Assembly (NCBI GenBank): GCA_031270945.1
Contig: JAISWZ010000460.1
Location: forward strand, 1-51,179
Reading direction: 5' to 3'
Length of the DNA stretch: 51,179 nucleotides
Origin: Clostridiales bacterium
GTDB lineage: Bacteria > Bacillota > Clostridia > Lachnospirales > WQUN01
A model generated the notes under the pieces. That model saw only the letters and a list, made by a program, of their open reading frames with translations. It did no database searches and was not told the origin of the DNA. Every line of letters starts with the position of its first letter. Position 1 is the stretch's first letter. The translations under genes were made by a program, and so were the position numbers. This document shows, one piece after another, positions 16,094-24,899 of this stretch.

Positions 16094-17854
16094 ATGTTAA
16101 AGGTTTTGAAGCACCTAACGCCAATGGAATGGCTTTTGGCTCTTTTGAGCCTGGCGTTTATTGTAGCCCAAGTGTGGCTGGATCTGGAGCTGCCGGAATA
16201 CATGTCGGAAATTACTGTGCTGGTTCAGACTCCAGACAGCGCCATGAGCGACATCTGGCTGGCAGGAGGAAAAATGTTGCTTTGCACTCTTGGAAGCCTG
16301 GTCGCAACTGTGGTTGTGGGGTTTATCGCAGCCAGGATCGCGGCGGGGTTTTCGAAGAGGCTAAGGAGCCTTTTGTTCAACAAGGTTGAGTCATTTTCTA
16401 TGGAAGAGATCAACCGCTTCTCGACAGACAGCCTTATCACCCGCTCGACCAACGACATAACCCAGGTTCAGATGCTTATAACCATGGGGCTTATGCTGGT
16501 TCTGAAAGCGCCAATCACTGCGGGATGGGCGATAACAAAGATTTCTGGCAAAAGCTTTGAGTGGACCATGACAACAGTGGGCGCGGTGGCAATACTGTGC
16601 GTGGTTGTCTCGTTTTTGATCTTTTTCGTGCTTCCCAAGTTTCGGATGATGCAAACCCTGACCGACAACATGAACCGGGTTACAAGAGAGAGCATCACAG
16701 GTCTCAGGGTCGCCAGGGCGTACAATGCCGAGGCGTACGAAGAGGGCAAGTTTGAGGTTGCAAACGAGGAGCTGACAAGCACGCATTTGTTCACAAGCCG
16801 GGCGATGTCAATAATGATGCCTATCATGAGCATCATAATGAGCGGGCTTTCCCTGGCGATCTACTGGATTGGCGCATACCTTATTAATTCCGCAGGAATG
16901 ATGGATAGGCTGGGGCTTTTCTCTGACATGGTCGTATTCTCAAGCTATGCCATGCAAGTGATAATGTCCTTTATGATGCTTGTGATGATTTTCGTCATGT
17001 TCCCTCGCGCCAGCGTTTCCGCCAAAAGAATCAACGAGGTGCTTGACACCGAGTCCACGATCAAAGACGGAACCAAGACCGAAGGCGCTCCTGGAATCCA
17101 TGGAGAGGTTGTTTTCAAGAACGTGGGATTCAAGTATCCTGACGCCGCTGAGCCAGTGCTGGAGGGAATAAGCTTTAGCGCCAAGCGGGGCGAGACGATA
17201 GCTTTCATTGGATCGACAGGATCCGGCAAATCCACCCTGATAAACCTGGTGCCAAGGTTCTTTGACGCCACGGAGGGCGAGATTCTTATTGACGGATTGA
17301 ACATAAAAGAGTACACCCAAGAGGCGCTAAACAACAAGATCGGGTATGTGCCGCAGAAGGCTGTCCTGTTTAGGGGATCTGTCTCGTCCAACGTAGGCTA
17401 CGGAGACAACGGAGGAAACGGGTATTCTGAAGAGGATGTCAAAAAAGCGGTAGCCATAGCCCAAGGAACAGATTTCGTAGAGAAGATGGAGGGCGGATAC
17501 CAGGCTGACATATCCCAAGGAGGAACAAACGTCTCTGGAGGCCAGAAGCAAAGGATAGCCATAGCTCGCGCGGTATGCAGAAAGCCTGAGATCTACATCT
17601 TTGACGACTCGTTCTCGGCTTTGGACTACAAGACTGACCGGGTGCTCAGATCCATTTTGAAGAAGGAAACAGCGGGAGTCACAAGCATGATAGTGGCTCA
17701 GAGAATTGGGACGATAATGGACGCTGATCAGATCGTGGTATTGGATGAGGGCAAGATAGCGGGAATAGGCACTCACAAAGAATTGCTCAAAACCTGCGAG
17801 GTTTACAAGCAGATAGCGAGAAGCCAATTGAGCGAGGAGGAGCTGGCGTCATGA
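16094..17854 (+). CDS. Heterodimeric ABC exporter subunit, degenerate-site partner
   Basis: 586-residue half-transporter: six membrane helices (to about residue 310), then an ATPase domain. Walker A GSTGSGKST is at residues 373-381 and the signature NVSGGQKQRIAIARA is canonical. Walker B reads IYIFDDSFSALD, with Asp in place of the catalytic Glu. That is the mark of the inactive-site subunit in TM287/288- and BmrCD-type exporters. AGGAGG lies upstream. It overlaps the next gene by 4 bp (ATGA), so the two chains are made together. Likely exports drugs or other amphipathic compounds under the upstream MarR regulator. Confidence 0.92.
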   Translation: MLKVLKHLTPMEWLLALLSLAFIVAQVWLDLELPEYMSEITVLVQTPDSAMSDIWLAGGKMLLCTLGSLVATVVVGFIAARIAAGFSKRLRSLLFNKVESFSMEEINRFSTDSLITRSTNDITQVQMLITMGLMLVLKAPITAGWAITKISGKSFEWTMTTVGAVAILCVVVSFLIFFVLPKFRMMQTLTDNMNRVTRESITGLRVARAYNAEAYEEGKFEVANEELTSTHLFTSRAMSIMMPIMSIIMSGLSLAIYWIGAYLINSAGMMDRLGLFSDMVVFSSYAMQVIMSFMMLVMIFVMFPRASVSAKRINEVLDTESTIKDGTKTEGAPGIHGEVVFKNVGFKYPDAAEPVLEGISFSAKRGETIAFIGSTGSGKSTLINLVPRFFDATEGEILIDGLNIKEYTQEALNNKIGYVPQKAVLFRGSVSSNVGYGDNGGNGYSEEDVKKAVAIAQGTDFVEKMEGGYQADISQGGTNVSGGQKQRIAIARAVCRKPEIYIFDDSFSALDYKTDRVLRSILKKETAGVTSMIVAQRIGTIMDADQIVVLDEGKIAGIGTHKELLKTCEVYKQIARSQLSEEELAS

Positions 17855-19707
17855 GCGAGAGACCAAGACCAAGGCAAAGGTTCCGTGGTGGGCCAATGGG
17901 CGGAGGCCCGGGAGGCGGGCCGGTAGAGAAGGCCAAGGACTTCAAGGGAACCTGGATAAAGCTGATTGCCTACTGCAAAAACTACCTGCCAGCTGTCATA
18001 GTTGCGCTGGTTCTTGCCGGAATCGGCACAGTGCTTCAGATACTGGGGCCTGACAAGCTGAAGGAAATGACAAACGAGATAATGCTGGGGTTGCCGTCAA
18101 TAGTTGGCGGGCTCCCGGTCGCAGGAAGCATAAACATGGATGCCGTAAAAGCCATCGCGTTCACGCTGATTTGGTTTTACGGGATTTCAGCGGTTCTCAG
18201 CTTTGTGCAAAGCTTCATGATGGCAACTATCACCCAAAAGGTGAGCAAGAACCTTCGCACAGGCATTTCAAAGAAGATCAGCAAGCTTCCCCTCAAGTAC
18301 TTTGACAAGGTAAGCTATGGAGACGTGCTCAGCCGCGTCACCAATGACGTGGACACAATTGGCGTCACCATGAACCAGAGCATAGGAAGCATTGTCACTG
18401 CTGTAACCATGCTCGTTGGATCAGGATACATGATGTTCTATAACAATGCTTTTATGGCCCTTACCGCCATAGGAGCAAGCCTTCTGGGCTTCGTGTTCAT
18501 GGCCCTTATAATGACCAGATCGCAAAAGTACTTTGTTCGCCAGCAGAAAGACTTGGGCGACGCAAATGGCCTTGTTGAAGAAGTCTACTCGGGCCATAAC
18601 GTGGTGAAAGCCTATAATGGCGGAAAAGAAGCCAAAAGGGTTTTTGAGGCCGTCAACAATGACCTGTACGACAGCGGCTGGAAAAGCCAGTTCATATCCG
18701 GCCTGATGATGCCTATAATGATGTTTATCGGAAACTTAGGCTACGTGGCGGTTTGCGTAGTTGGCGCCGCTTTGGTCAAAAACGGGGACACCACGTTTGG
18801 CGTCATAGTCGCTTTCATGATCTACATCAGGCTGTTCACCCAGCCATTGCAGCAGATAGCGCAAGCGTTCCAGAACCTCCAAAGGACAGCTGCCGCCGGA
18901 GAAAGAGTCTTCGACTTCTTTGACGAAGAAGAGCTTTCGGATGAGACCGGCAAGCAGAAGCTTCTTGAAAACGTAAAAGGCGGAGTCGAGTTCAAGCACG
19001 TGAAGTTTGGCTACGTTCCGGAAAAGTCCATTATCCACGACTTCTCAGCCACTATAAAGCCAGGCCAGAAAGTCGCCATAGTAGGCCCAACTGGAGCGGG
19101 CAAGACCACAATGGTTAACCTTTTGATGCGGTTCTATGAATTGGACGGCGGAGAGATACTCATTGACGGAATCCCTGAAACCAGCGTCCCGCGCGAGAAC
19201 GTTCACGAGCAGTTCGGCATGGTTCTGCAAGACGCCTGGCTGTTTGAGGGAACCATCAAAGAGAACATAGCCTACTGCAAAGCTGGAGTGACAGACGCAG
19301 AAGTCACCGCCGCATGCAAGGCTGTTGGGCTTCACCACTTCATAAAGACCTTGCCCCATGGCTATGACACCATATTGAATGACAAGGCAAACCTGTCCCA
19401 AGGGCAAAGGCAGCTAGTCACAATAGCCAGGGCCATGGTCCAGAACGCGCCTATGCTCATTCTTGATGAGGCGACAAGCAACGTCGACACCAGAACCGAG
19501 CTCCTTATCCAGGAAGCCATGGATAAGCTGACTCATGGCAGAACATCCTTTGTCATAGCCCACAGGCTCTCAACTATCAAGAACGCTGACCTGATCCTGG
19601 TCATGAGGGACGGGGACATTGTTGAAAGCGGATCACACAAGGATCTGCTGGCTAAAGGCGGATTCTACGCTGAGCTTTACAATAGCCAGTTTGAGCCGGC
19701 CGCTTAG
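17851..19707 (+). CDS. Heterodimeric ABC exporter subunit, catalytic partner
   Basis: 618-residue half-transporter. A Gly/Pro/Arg-rich N-terminal tail (RFRGGPMGGGPGGGPVE) precedes six membrane helices. Walker A is GPTGAGKTT, Walker B MLILDEATSNVD with the catalytic Glu, and the H-loop VIAHRLS. Its signature is altered to NLSQGQRQL, the expected complement of the degenerate site in the partner, so one ATP site is fully active in the dimer. It is co-translated with the 16094 gene and followed by a terminator at 19784. Confidence 0.92.
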   Translation: MSERPRPRQRFRGGPMGGGPGGGPVEKAKDFKGTWIKLIAYCKNYLPAVIVALVLAGIGTVLQILGPDKLKEMTNEIMLGLPSIVGGLPVAGSINMDAVKAIAFTLIWFYGISAVLSFVQSFMMATITQKVSKNLRTGISKKISKLPLKYFDKVSYGDVLSRVTNDVDTIGVTMNQSIGSIVTAVTMLVGSGYMMFYNNAFMALTAIGASLLGFVFMALIMTRSQKYFVRQQKDLGDANGLVEEVYSGHNVVKAYNGGKEAKRVFEAVNNDLYDSGWKSQFISGLMMPIMMFIGNLGYVAVCVVGAALVKNGDTTFGVIVAFMIYIRLFTQPLQQIAQAFQNLQRTAAAGERVFDFFDEEELSDETGKQKLLENVKGGVEFKHVKFGYVPEKSIIHDFSATIKPGQKVAIVGPTGAGKTTMVNLLMRFYELDGGEILIDGIPETSVPRENVHEQFGMVLQDAWLFEGTIKENIAYCKAGVTDAEVTAACKAVGLHHFIKTLPHGYDTILNDKANLSQGQRQLVTIARAMVQNAPMLILDEATSNVDTRTELLIQEAMDKLTHGRTSFVIAHRLSTIKNADLILVMRDGDIVESGSHKDLLAKGGFYAELYNSQFEPAA

Positions 19708-19783
19708 GAAAAGGCAGAAAACAAAGAGCTTCTTGGAAGTTTTTGAAGGATGCTGGAGTGATCTTGGAAATTTGTTAAAAAAT

Positions 19784-19811
19784 AAAAAGCGGGCGCTATG
19801 CCCGCTTTTTT
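19784..19811. terminator. Bidirectional intrinsic terminator
   Basis: AAAAAGCGGGC / GCCCGCTTTTTT with a 5-nt loop, 77 bp after the exporter operon. Confidence 0.85.
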
Positions 19812-19827
19812 ATTTGAAAAAAAACTG

Positions 19828-19856
19828 TTGCAATCCAGGCGCTTATGTGTTATAAT
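19828..19856 (+). promoter_or_regulatory. Orphan promoter-like sequence before the array
   Basis: TTGCAA, 17-bp spacer, TATAAT. No gene follows on this strand; it points into the first 74-bp repeat and the APH remnant. It may have served a gene now lost. Confidence 0.4.
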
Positions 19857-19930
19857 TTTTAAAGATTTCGCATTTGGTTCAAGCACTGTCGAGTGGACAA
19901 GCGAAGATCTGGGAAGAGTGGACTTGTCTC

Positions 19931-20004
19931 GGGTTTTAGCCGGTCTTGACATGCGTTTACAGGAGTGAAATTGGTATTTGGATTATCCGAAAGGGTTTTG
20001 AAAC
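19931..20004 (+). repeat. Array boundary repeat R1
   Basis: 74-bp repeat from GGGTTTTAG to GGTTTTGAAAC. It matches R2 and R3 (71 bp each) apart from a 3-nt insertion and a few substitutions. Each copy lies on the left side of an APH-tetR unit. Confidence 0.85.
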
Positions 20005-20025
20005 TCTGAAAGACTTCTTTTTTTC

Positions 20026-20130
20026 AGCGGTAGACGAACAGCTGCTGTCATAGAGGGCTGCGCCGGATAGATACGGGAGCAGAGGGGCAGGAAACTGGGT
20101 TATGTCAAATGATATTGGGCTTAAATTCAT
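20026..20130 (-). pseudogene. Truncated APH-like kinase, N-terminal remnant
   Basis: The first ~35 codons match the intact copies at 21630 and 23783 (MNLSPISFDITQFPAPL onward). Homology then stops at a break beside R1, so the catalytic domain is gone. The deletion appears to run from R1 into the gene. Confidence 0.85.
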
Positions 20131-20296
20131 GTTGGTTGCTCCTTGGGTTGCAGGGCGGAAATGCCCGATATGGATGTTTGTCAAGACAGTTTGCGTGAGT
20201 CGTTTGCTGTGATAAATAATTACTTCAAACAGCATGCAAAGAGAAGGCGGTTTGGGACGCTCTAGTCAGCTCTAATCGCATATCCCAACAAAAGGA

Positions 20297-20400
20297 ATCA
20301 TACTCAAAAACCCCTGGCATTGTCAAGCGTTGCCCGCAACTTTTGCCCGCAAATCCAGTGCTTCTGATGCCTTGATTCTTTTTGCCTTTTCGATTATAAT
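20297..20400. promoter_or_regulatory. Divergent promoters, unit 1
   Basis: Minus strand: TTGACA (20321-20326), 18 bp, TATGAT (20297-20302), aimed at the APH remnant. Plus strand: TTGATT (20372), 17 bp, TATAAT (20395-20400), aimed at the tetR remnant. Confidence 0.65.
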
Positions 20401-20471
20401 TGAAAGCAACTGACTGTTGGAGTTGGTGGCCGGGGAGCGTCCCCGCGCAAAGCTCATGCAGGAGGATGCCA

Positions 20472-20537
20472 GTGGAAAACCAGCGCGTACGCCTGTCCAA
20501 GACAGGCGATAATAGCGAGGAAGTTTTCCCATCATGA
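20472..20537 (+). pseudogene. tetR remnant, unit 1
   Basis: Starts like the intact regulator (GTG then ENQRVRLSKT) but after 11 codons switches to unrelated GDNSEEVFPS and stops. The switch point is identical in unit 2. Confidence 0.8.
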
Positions 20538-21033
20538 TATTTCGGGAGAAGATGGATCTTTTAGGTATTCTTTTAAACCGGAGTGGTTTGATGATCCATT
20601 TGTAAAGGAAATGGTTAAAGATGTAGATAAAAGCGTGTTGGTAAATCATTTGCTGACTTATAATTTCAGAGGAGAATCAATGCCCACTGAGGGTATTTCT
20701 GGGGGAGTAAAGACGCTTATAGCCATGTATAAGCGCCCTAATTACCTTTATAGAGGTAATGCTATGGGTGGCAATTGCGCAAAGTGGGTTGTGGAGATTG
20801 GAAAAAGAGTAGATTGCTATATGACTCTGACATATTGCATGCCACTTGGAGGAATAGCAAGTGAGAAGTCTTTCGACTGCGTAGTATTGAATGCCAATAG
20901 AATAGCGCACACCTTTAAGGAGTTTTATAGGGAAATCATTGAACTTTTACCTGATGATGGTGAATTTGATTGGTATGATGATTTGCCTGAACATTTAATT
21001 AAACCAGAGAGATATATTAATATTATACGTTAA
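20530..21033 (+). pseudogene. DUF4869 gene, 5'-truncated copy
   Basis: Matches the complete DUF4869 gene at 22878, but a deletion of roughly 100 bp removed its promoter, ribosome site and first nine codons and joined it to the tetR remnant. From residue 38 of the family protein onward it has 7 substitutions in 140 residues and stays open. A shortened product could start at ATG 20611, but this is probably a decaying copy. Confidence 0.75.
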
Positions 21034-21237
21034 GGGGGCGTTTATATAGGGCACGAGAATTTTGCTATTAAAAACAGTGAATTAGATAATATTTTTGAAC
21101 TGAGGATTGATAGAAAGATTATAGTTTTTAAGGAGATAGTGCTACTGGAAAACAACTTCGATGGGTTTGTTGCTCGAAGGAGTTGGAATTGGGCATACAG
21201 TGGAATCTACGTTGAAGTGGGGAATATTAACAGGTAA
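21034..21237 (+). other. Second open stretch of the DUF4869 cassette, unit 1
   Basis: 67 codons stay open in the same frame directly after the DUF4869 stop, ending in YSGIYVEVGNINR. There is no ATG start; a GTG after AAGGAG near 21140 has very short spacing. The twin at 23409 keeps the same frame. It may be a decayed downstream gene or an extension lost to a nonsense change. Confidence 0.4.
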
Positions 21238-21248
21238 TACCCTAACTT

Positions 21249-21319
21249 GGGTTTTAGGCGGGGTTGACATGCGTTTACAGTGAAATTGGTATTTGGATCA
21301 TCCGAAAGGGTTTTGAAAC
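21249..21319 (+). repeat. Array boundary repeat R2
   Basis: 71-bp repeat, essentially the same as R3 at 23624. It follows the unit 1 cassette and precedes the unit 2 APH gene. Confidence 0.9.
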
Positions 21320-21535
21320 GCCGCGGGTTTTATTGGTCATTTGCCTGAATGATATCGCAACCACCATTAACGAATAATTGAAAGGTGGCGGTTGAGCCTT
21401 GTGTTAGAAGTGCAGTTCCAAGAGTATATCGTGATTTTCCAATCGGATCCAACTTTGCAATTTGCTTTTAGCATGAACACCCCAAGAACCCATAAAAGCC
21501 AAGCTATTCTCAAGAATATTGGCAAAGAAACAAAT

Positions 21536-21568
21536 AAAGCTCTGAGAGGCTGCAGCCCTCAGAGCTTT
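21536..21568 (-). terminator. Terminator downstream of the unit 2 kinase gene
   Basis: AAAGCTCTGAG / CTCAGAGCTTT, an 11-bp stem around an 11-nt loop that holds the palindrome GGCTGCAGCC; TTTATTTG follows on the minus strand. Confidence 0.7.
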
Positions 21569-21629
21569 ATACATTTACGCGACATGCGTTTCTTTAGCAA
21601 ACCCTTGAGATCAAGCCAAAGCGGCTTGC

Positions 21630-22418
21630 CTATTCAAACACCTCGCAAGCGGCCACTACTCGCAGCATTTCTTCATCCACATTGCCGCGCCCATACGCGT
21701 CAAAGAACCTCTGCCGGTACTTGTCTGTTTTTAAGTTAAAGAAAAGCGACCACGCTCCCCAAAACAGGTCGATGTGCCGATCTCCAACGCCAGCGGAGTC
21801 CAGATCTAAAAACCCGCTAAACTGCCAGCCATCGAGCATGATATTTGGAAGGCAGTAATCGCCGTGCAAGAGCGTATCGGTTTTGAGCGACAGGCCTTTT
21901 GAGTTTACGAGTTCAAAAGCTTCCTCTGGGGCAGCAAATCCCCAGTTGCCAGGGAACAGGGAGGCGTCATAATTCTGTTCCCAGTAATTCGTTTTAGCTC
22001 TGTCCAAATACCTCTCTGTTCGGTTTGGAACAGGGCAGCTGGAGAAGTCGCAGGAATGGAGAAAGGCAAGCCTCTCTGCGAGAGTGTCGCACAAGCGTTC
22101 AGGCTGATCGAGATACATTTGGGCATTGCAGTCAAAGCCTTTGATTCTCTCTGTCAAGAAATAGTCATGGCTTTCGTCAGAAAGAAACTCAAGAACCCTT
22201 GTTGACAATCCTTTGCTGTGAAAGTACTTCGTCATTTCGCATTCAAGAGCCAGACTGCCAAGCGGCGCCACTTTTAGGAAGAAGCCTTTCCCCTTGTCGA
22301 TCAAAACGCTTTGAGCGGTAGGCGAACAGCTGCTGTCATAGAGGGCTGCGCCTGATAGATACGGGAGCAGAGGGGCAGGGAACTGGGTTATGTCAATTGA
22401 TATTGGGCTTATATTCAT
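21630..22418 (-). CDS. APH-family kinase (aminoglycoside phosphotransferase-like), copy 2
   Basis: 262-residue cytoplasmic kinase of the APH/choline kinase fold. FFLKVA carries the ATP-binding lysine (K49), LLHGDYCLPNIMLD the catalytic Asp (D187) and metal-binding Asn (N192), and SGFLDLDSAGVGDRHID the second metal Asp and an APH(3')-like tail. The hallmarks favour the aminoglycoside 3'-phosphotransferase group, but substrate and resistance cannot be claimed from sequence. ATG 22418 has an AAGGAGC-type site upstream. It is divergent from a tetR gene, here broken. The copy at 23783 differs at 16 of 262 residues. Confidence 0.82.
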   Translation of the reverse strand: MNISPISIDITQFPAPLLPYLSGAALYDSSCSPTAQSVLIDKGKGFFLKVAPLGSLALECEMTKYFHSKGLSTRVLEFLSDESHDYFLTERIKGFDCNAQMYLDQPERLCDTLAERLAFLHSCDFSSCPVPNRTERYLDRAKTNYWEQNYDASLFPGNWGFAAPEEAFELVNSKGLSLKTDTLLHGDYCLPNIMLDGWQFSGFLDLDSAGVGDRHIDLFWGAWSLFFNLKTDKYRQRFFDAYGRGNVDEEMLRVVAACEVFE

Positions 22419-22568
22419 TTTGGTTGCTCCTTGGATGCAGGGCGGAAGCGCCCGATATGGGTGTTTGTCAAGACAGTTTGCATGAGTCGTTTGCTGTGAT
22501 AATTTGCGGCAAGCGAAAGCGGTTTGGGATGCTCTAGGCAACTCAAACCGCATATGCCAACAAAAGGA

Positions 22569-22671
22569 ATCATACTCAAGAACCCTGGCATTGTCAAGCT
22601 CTGCCCGCAACTTCTGACCGCAAAACCAGTGCCTCTGATGCCTTGATTCTTTTTGCCTTTTCGATTATAAT
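22569..22671. promoter_or_regulatory. Divergent promoters, unit 2
   Basis: Minus strand: TTGACA (22592-22597), 17 bp, TATGAT (22569-22574) for the kinase. Plus strand: TTGATT (22643), 17 bp, TATAAT (22666-22671) for the tetR remnant. Confidence 0.65.
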
Positions 22672-22742
22672 TGAAAGCAGCTGACTGTTGGAGTTGGTGG
22701 CCGGGGCGTGACCCCGCGCAAAGCTCATGCAGGAGGATGCCA

Positions 22743-22802
22743 GTGGAAAACCAGCGCGTACGCCTGTCCAAGACAGGCGATAATAGCGAGGAAGTTTTTT
22801 AA
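22743..22802 (+). pseudogene. tetR remnant, unit 2
   Basis: GTG start then ENQRVRLSKT, diverging after 11 codons at the same base as unit 1 and ending at a TAA. The DUF4869 gene begins 75 bp further on. Confidence 0.8.
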
Positions 22803-22877
22803 GGTATTTGCGGTTTCCTTAAATTCTTACAAAATGTAAAACTGTTATACAACGCGTAAATTAGGAGGTGATTTTGT

Positions 22878-23408
22878 ATGTTGCATGTTTGGTTCGGAAG
22901 GTCTCATCATGATATTTCAGGAGAAGATGGATCTTTTAGGTATTCCTTTAAGCCGGAGTGGTTTGATGATCCATTTGTAAAGGAAATGGTTAAAGATGTA
23001 GATAAAAGTGAGTTGGTAAATCATTTGCTGACTTATAATTTCAGAGGAGAATCAATGCCCACTGAGGGTATTTCTGGGGGAGTAAAGACGCTTATAGCCA
23101 TGTATAAGCGTCCTAATTACCTTTATAGAGGTAATGCTATGGGTGGCAATTGCGCAAAGTGGGTTGTGGAAATTGGAAAAAGAGTGGATTGCTATATGAC
23201 TCTGACATATTGCATGCCACTTGGAGGAATAGTAAGTGAGAAGTCTTTCAATTGCGTAATAATGAATACCAATAGAATAGCGCACACCTTTAAGGAGTTT
23301 TATAGGGAAATTATTGAACTTTTACCTGATGGTGGTGAATTTGATTGGTATGATGATTTGCCAGAACATTTAATTAAACCAGAGAGATATATTAATATTA
23401 TACGTTAA
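22878..23408 (+). CDS. DUF4869-family protein
   Basis: 176-residue protein that I recognise as DUF4869 from MLHVWFGR at the start, EWFDDPFVKEMVKDVDKSE, GISGGVKTLI, and GGNCAKWVVEIG. TAGGAGG lies about 9 nt before the ATG. The family has no established function to my knowledge. It is markedly AT-richer than its surroundings, pointing to recent transfer. It lies directly behind a truncated tetR and is followed by a 67-codon open stretch in the same frame. A second, 5'-truncated copy lies at 20530. Confidence 0.75.
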   Translation: MLHVWFGRSHHDISGEDGSFRYSFKPEWFDDPFVKEMVKDVDKSELVNHLLTYNFRGESMPTEGISGGVKTLIAMYKRPNYLYRGNAMGGNCAKWVVEIGKRVDCYMTLTYCMPLGGIVSEKSFNCVIMNTNRIAHTFKEFYREIIELLPDGGEFDWYDDLPEHLIKPERYINIIR

Positions 23409-23612
23409 GGGGGCGTTTATAGGGGCTACGAGTATTTTGATATTAAAAACAGTGAGTTAGATAATATTTTTGAGCTGAGGATTGATAGAAAGATTATAGT
23501 TTTTAAGGAGATAGTGCTACTGGAAAACAACTTCGATGGGTTTGTTGCTCGAAGGAGTTGGAATTGGGCATACGGTAGAATCTGCGTAGAAGTGGGGAAT
23601 ATTTACAGATAA
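23409..23612 (+). other. Second open stretch of the DUF4869 cassette, unit 2
   Basis: Open in frame after the DUF4869 TAA, ending NWAYGRICVEVGNIYR. It has no normal start codon. The conservation of the frame in both copies is the only sign of coding. Confidence 0.4.
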
Positions 23613-23623
23613 TACCCTAACTT

Positions 23624-23694
23624 GGGTTTTAGGCGGGGTTGACATGCGTTTACAGTGAAATTGGTATTTGGATCATCCGAAAGGGTTTTGAAAC
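23624..23694 (+). repeat. Array boundary repeat R3
   Basis: 71-bp copy, same as R2, directly after the unit 2 cassette and left of the unit 3 kinase gene. Confidence 0.9.
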
Positions 23695-23782
23695 TTTCTT
23701 ACGGAAACTCTCGGCATCTCCTTTATTTAACGCGACATGTACTTCTTTAGCAATTCCTTGGGATCAAGCCAAAGTGGCTTGC

Positions 23783-24571
23783 CTATTCAAACACCTCGCA
23801 AGCGGCCACTACCCGCAGCATTTCTTCATCTACATTGCCGCGTCCATAAGCGTCAAAGAACCTCTGCCGGTACTTGTCTGTTTTCAGGTTGAAGAAAAGC
23901 GACCACGCTCCCCAAAACAGGTCGATGTGCCGATCTCCAACGCCAGCGGAGTCCAGATCTAAAAACCCGCTAAACTGCCAGTCATCGAGCATGATATTCG
24001 GAAGGCAGTAATCGCCGTGCAAGAGCGCATCGGTTTTGAGCGACAAGCCTTTTGTGGTCACGAGTTCAAAAGCTTCCTCTGGGGCAGAAAATCCCCAGTT
24101 GTCGGGGAACAGGGAGGCGTCATAATTCTGTTCCCAGTAATTCGCTTTAGCTCTGTCCAAGTACCTCTCTGTTCGGTTTGGAACAGGGCAGCTGGAGAAG
24201 TCGCAGGAATGGAGAAAGGCAAGCCTCTCTGCGAGAATGTCACACAAGCGTTCAGGCTGATCGAGATACATTCGGGCAGTGCAGTCAAAACCTTTGACTC
24301 TCTCTGTCAAGAAATAGTCATGGCTTTCGTCAGAAAGAAACTCAAGAACCCTTGTTGACAAGCCTTTGCTGTGAAAGTACATTGTCATCTCGCATTCAAG
24401 AGCCAGACTGCCAAGCGGCGCCACTTTTAGGAAGAAGCCTTTCCCCTTGTCGATCAAAACGCTTTGAGCGGTAGACGAACAGCTGCTGTCATAGAGAGTT
24501 GCGCCTGATAGATACGAGTGCAAAGGGGCAGGAAACTGGGTTATGTCAATTGATATTGGGCTTATATTCAT
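23783..24571 (-). CDS. APH-family kinase, copy 3
   Basis: 262 residues with all catalytic features of copy 2 (FFLKVA, LLHGDYCLPN, FLDLDSAG). It faces the only intact tetR, so unit 3 may be the ancestral form: kinase and regulator divergent, with overlapping control. AAGGAGCC lies before ATG 24571. Differences from copy 2 cluster outside the motifs, which suggests both remain under selection. A TetR protein divergent from a modification enzyme commonly represses it, but the inducer is unknown. Confidence 0.82.
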   Translation of the reverse strand: MNISPISIDITQFPAPLHSYLSGATLYDSSCSSTAQSVLIDKGKGFFLKVAPLGSLALECEMTMYFHSKGLSTRVLEFLSDESHDYFLTERVKGFDCTARMYLDQPERLCDILAERLAFLHSCDFSSCPVPNRTERYLDRAKANYWEQNYDASLFPDNWGFSAPEEAFELVTTKGLSLKTDALLHGDYCLPNIMLDDWQFSGFLDLDSAGVGDRHIDLFWGAWSLFFNLKTDKYRQRFFDAYGRGNVDEEMLRVVAACEVFE

Positions 24572-24737
24572 TTTGGTGGCTCCTTGGGATGCAGGGCGGA
24601 AATGCCCGATATGGATGTTTGTCAAGACTGGTTGCATGAGTCGTTTACCGTGATAAATAATTACTTCAAACAGCTTGCAAAGCGAAAGCGGTTTGGGACG
24701 CTCTAGTCAGCTCAAATCGCATATCCCAACAAAAGGA

Positions 24738-24828
24738 ATCATACTCAAAAATCCCTGGCATTGTCAAGCTCTGTCCGCAAATCCAGTGCTTCTGATGCCT
24801 TGATTCTTTTTGCCTTCTCGGTTATAAT
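24738..24828. promoter_or_regulatory. Divergent promoters, unit 3
   Basis: Minus strand: TTGACA (24762-24767), 18 bp, TATGAT (24738-24743) for the kinase. Plus strand: TTGATT (24800), 17 bp, TATAAT (24823-24828) for tetR. Only about 30 bp separates the two -35 boxes, so one bound regulator could cover both. Confidence 0.7.
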
Positions 24829-24899
24829 TGAAAGCAACTGACTGTTGGAGTTGGTGGCCGGGGAGCGACCCCGCGCAAAGCTCATGCAGGAGGATGCCA

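Noticed and set aside
23406..23408. Programmed read-through of the DUF4869 stop
   Set aside because: No recoding signal such as a selenocysteine hairpin was recognised and the codon is TAA; nonsense change or remnant is simpler.
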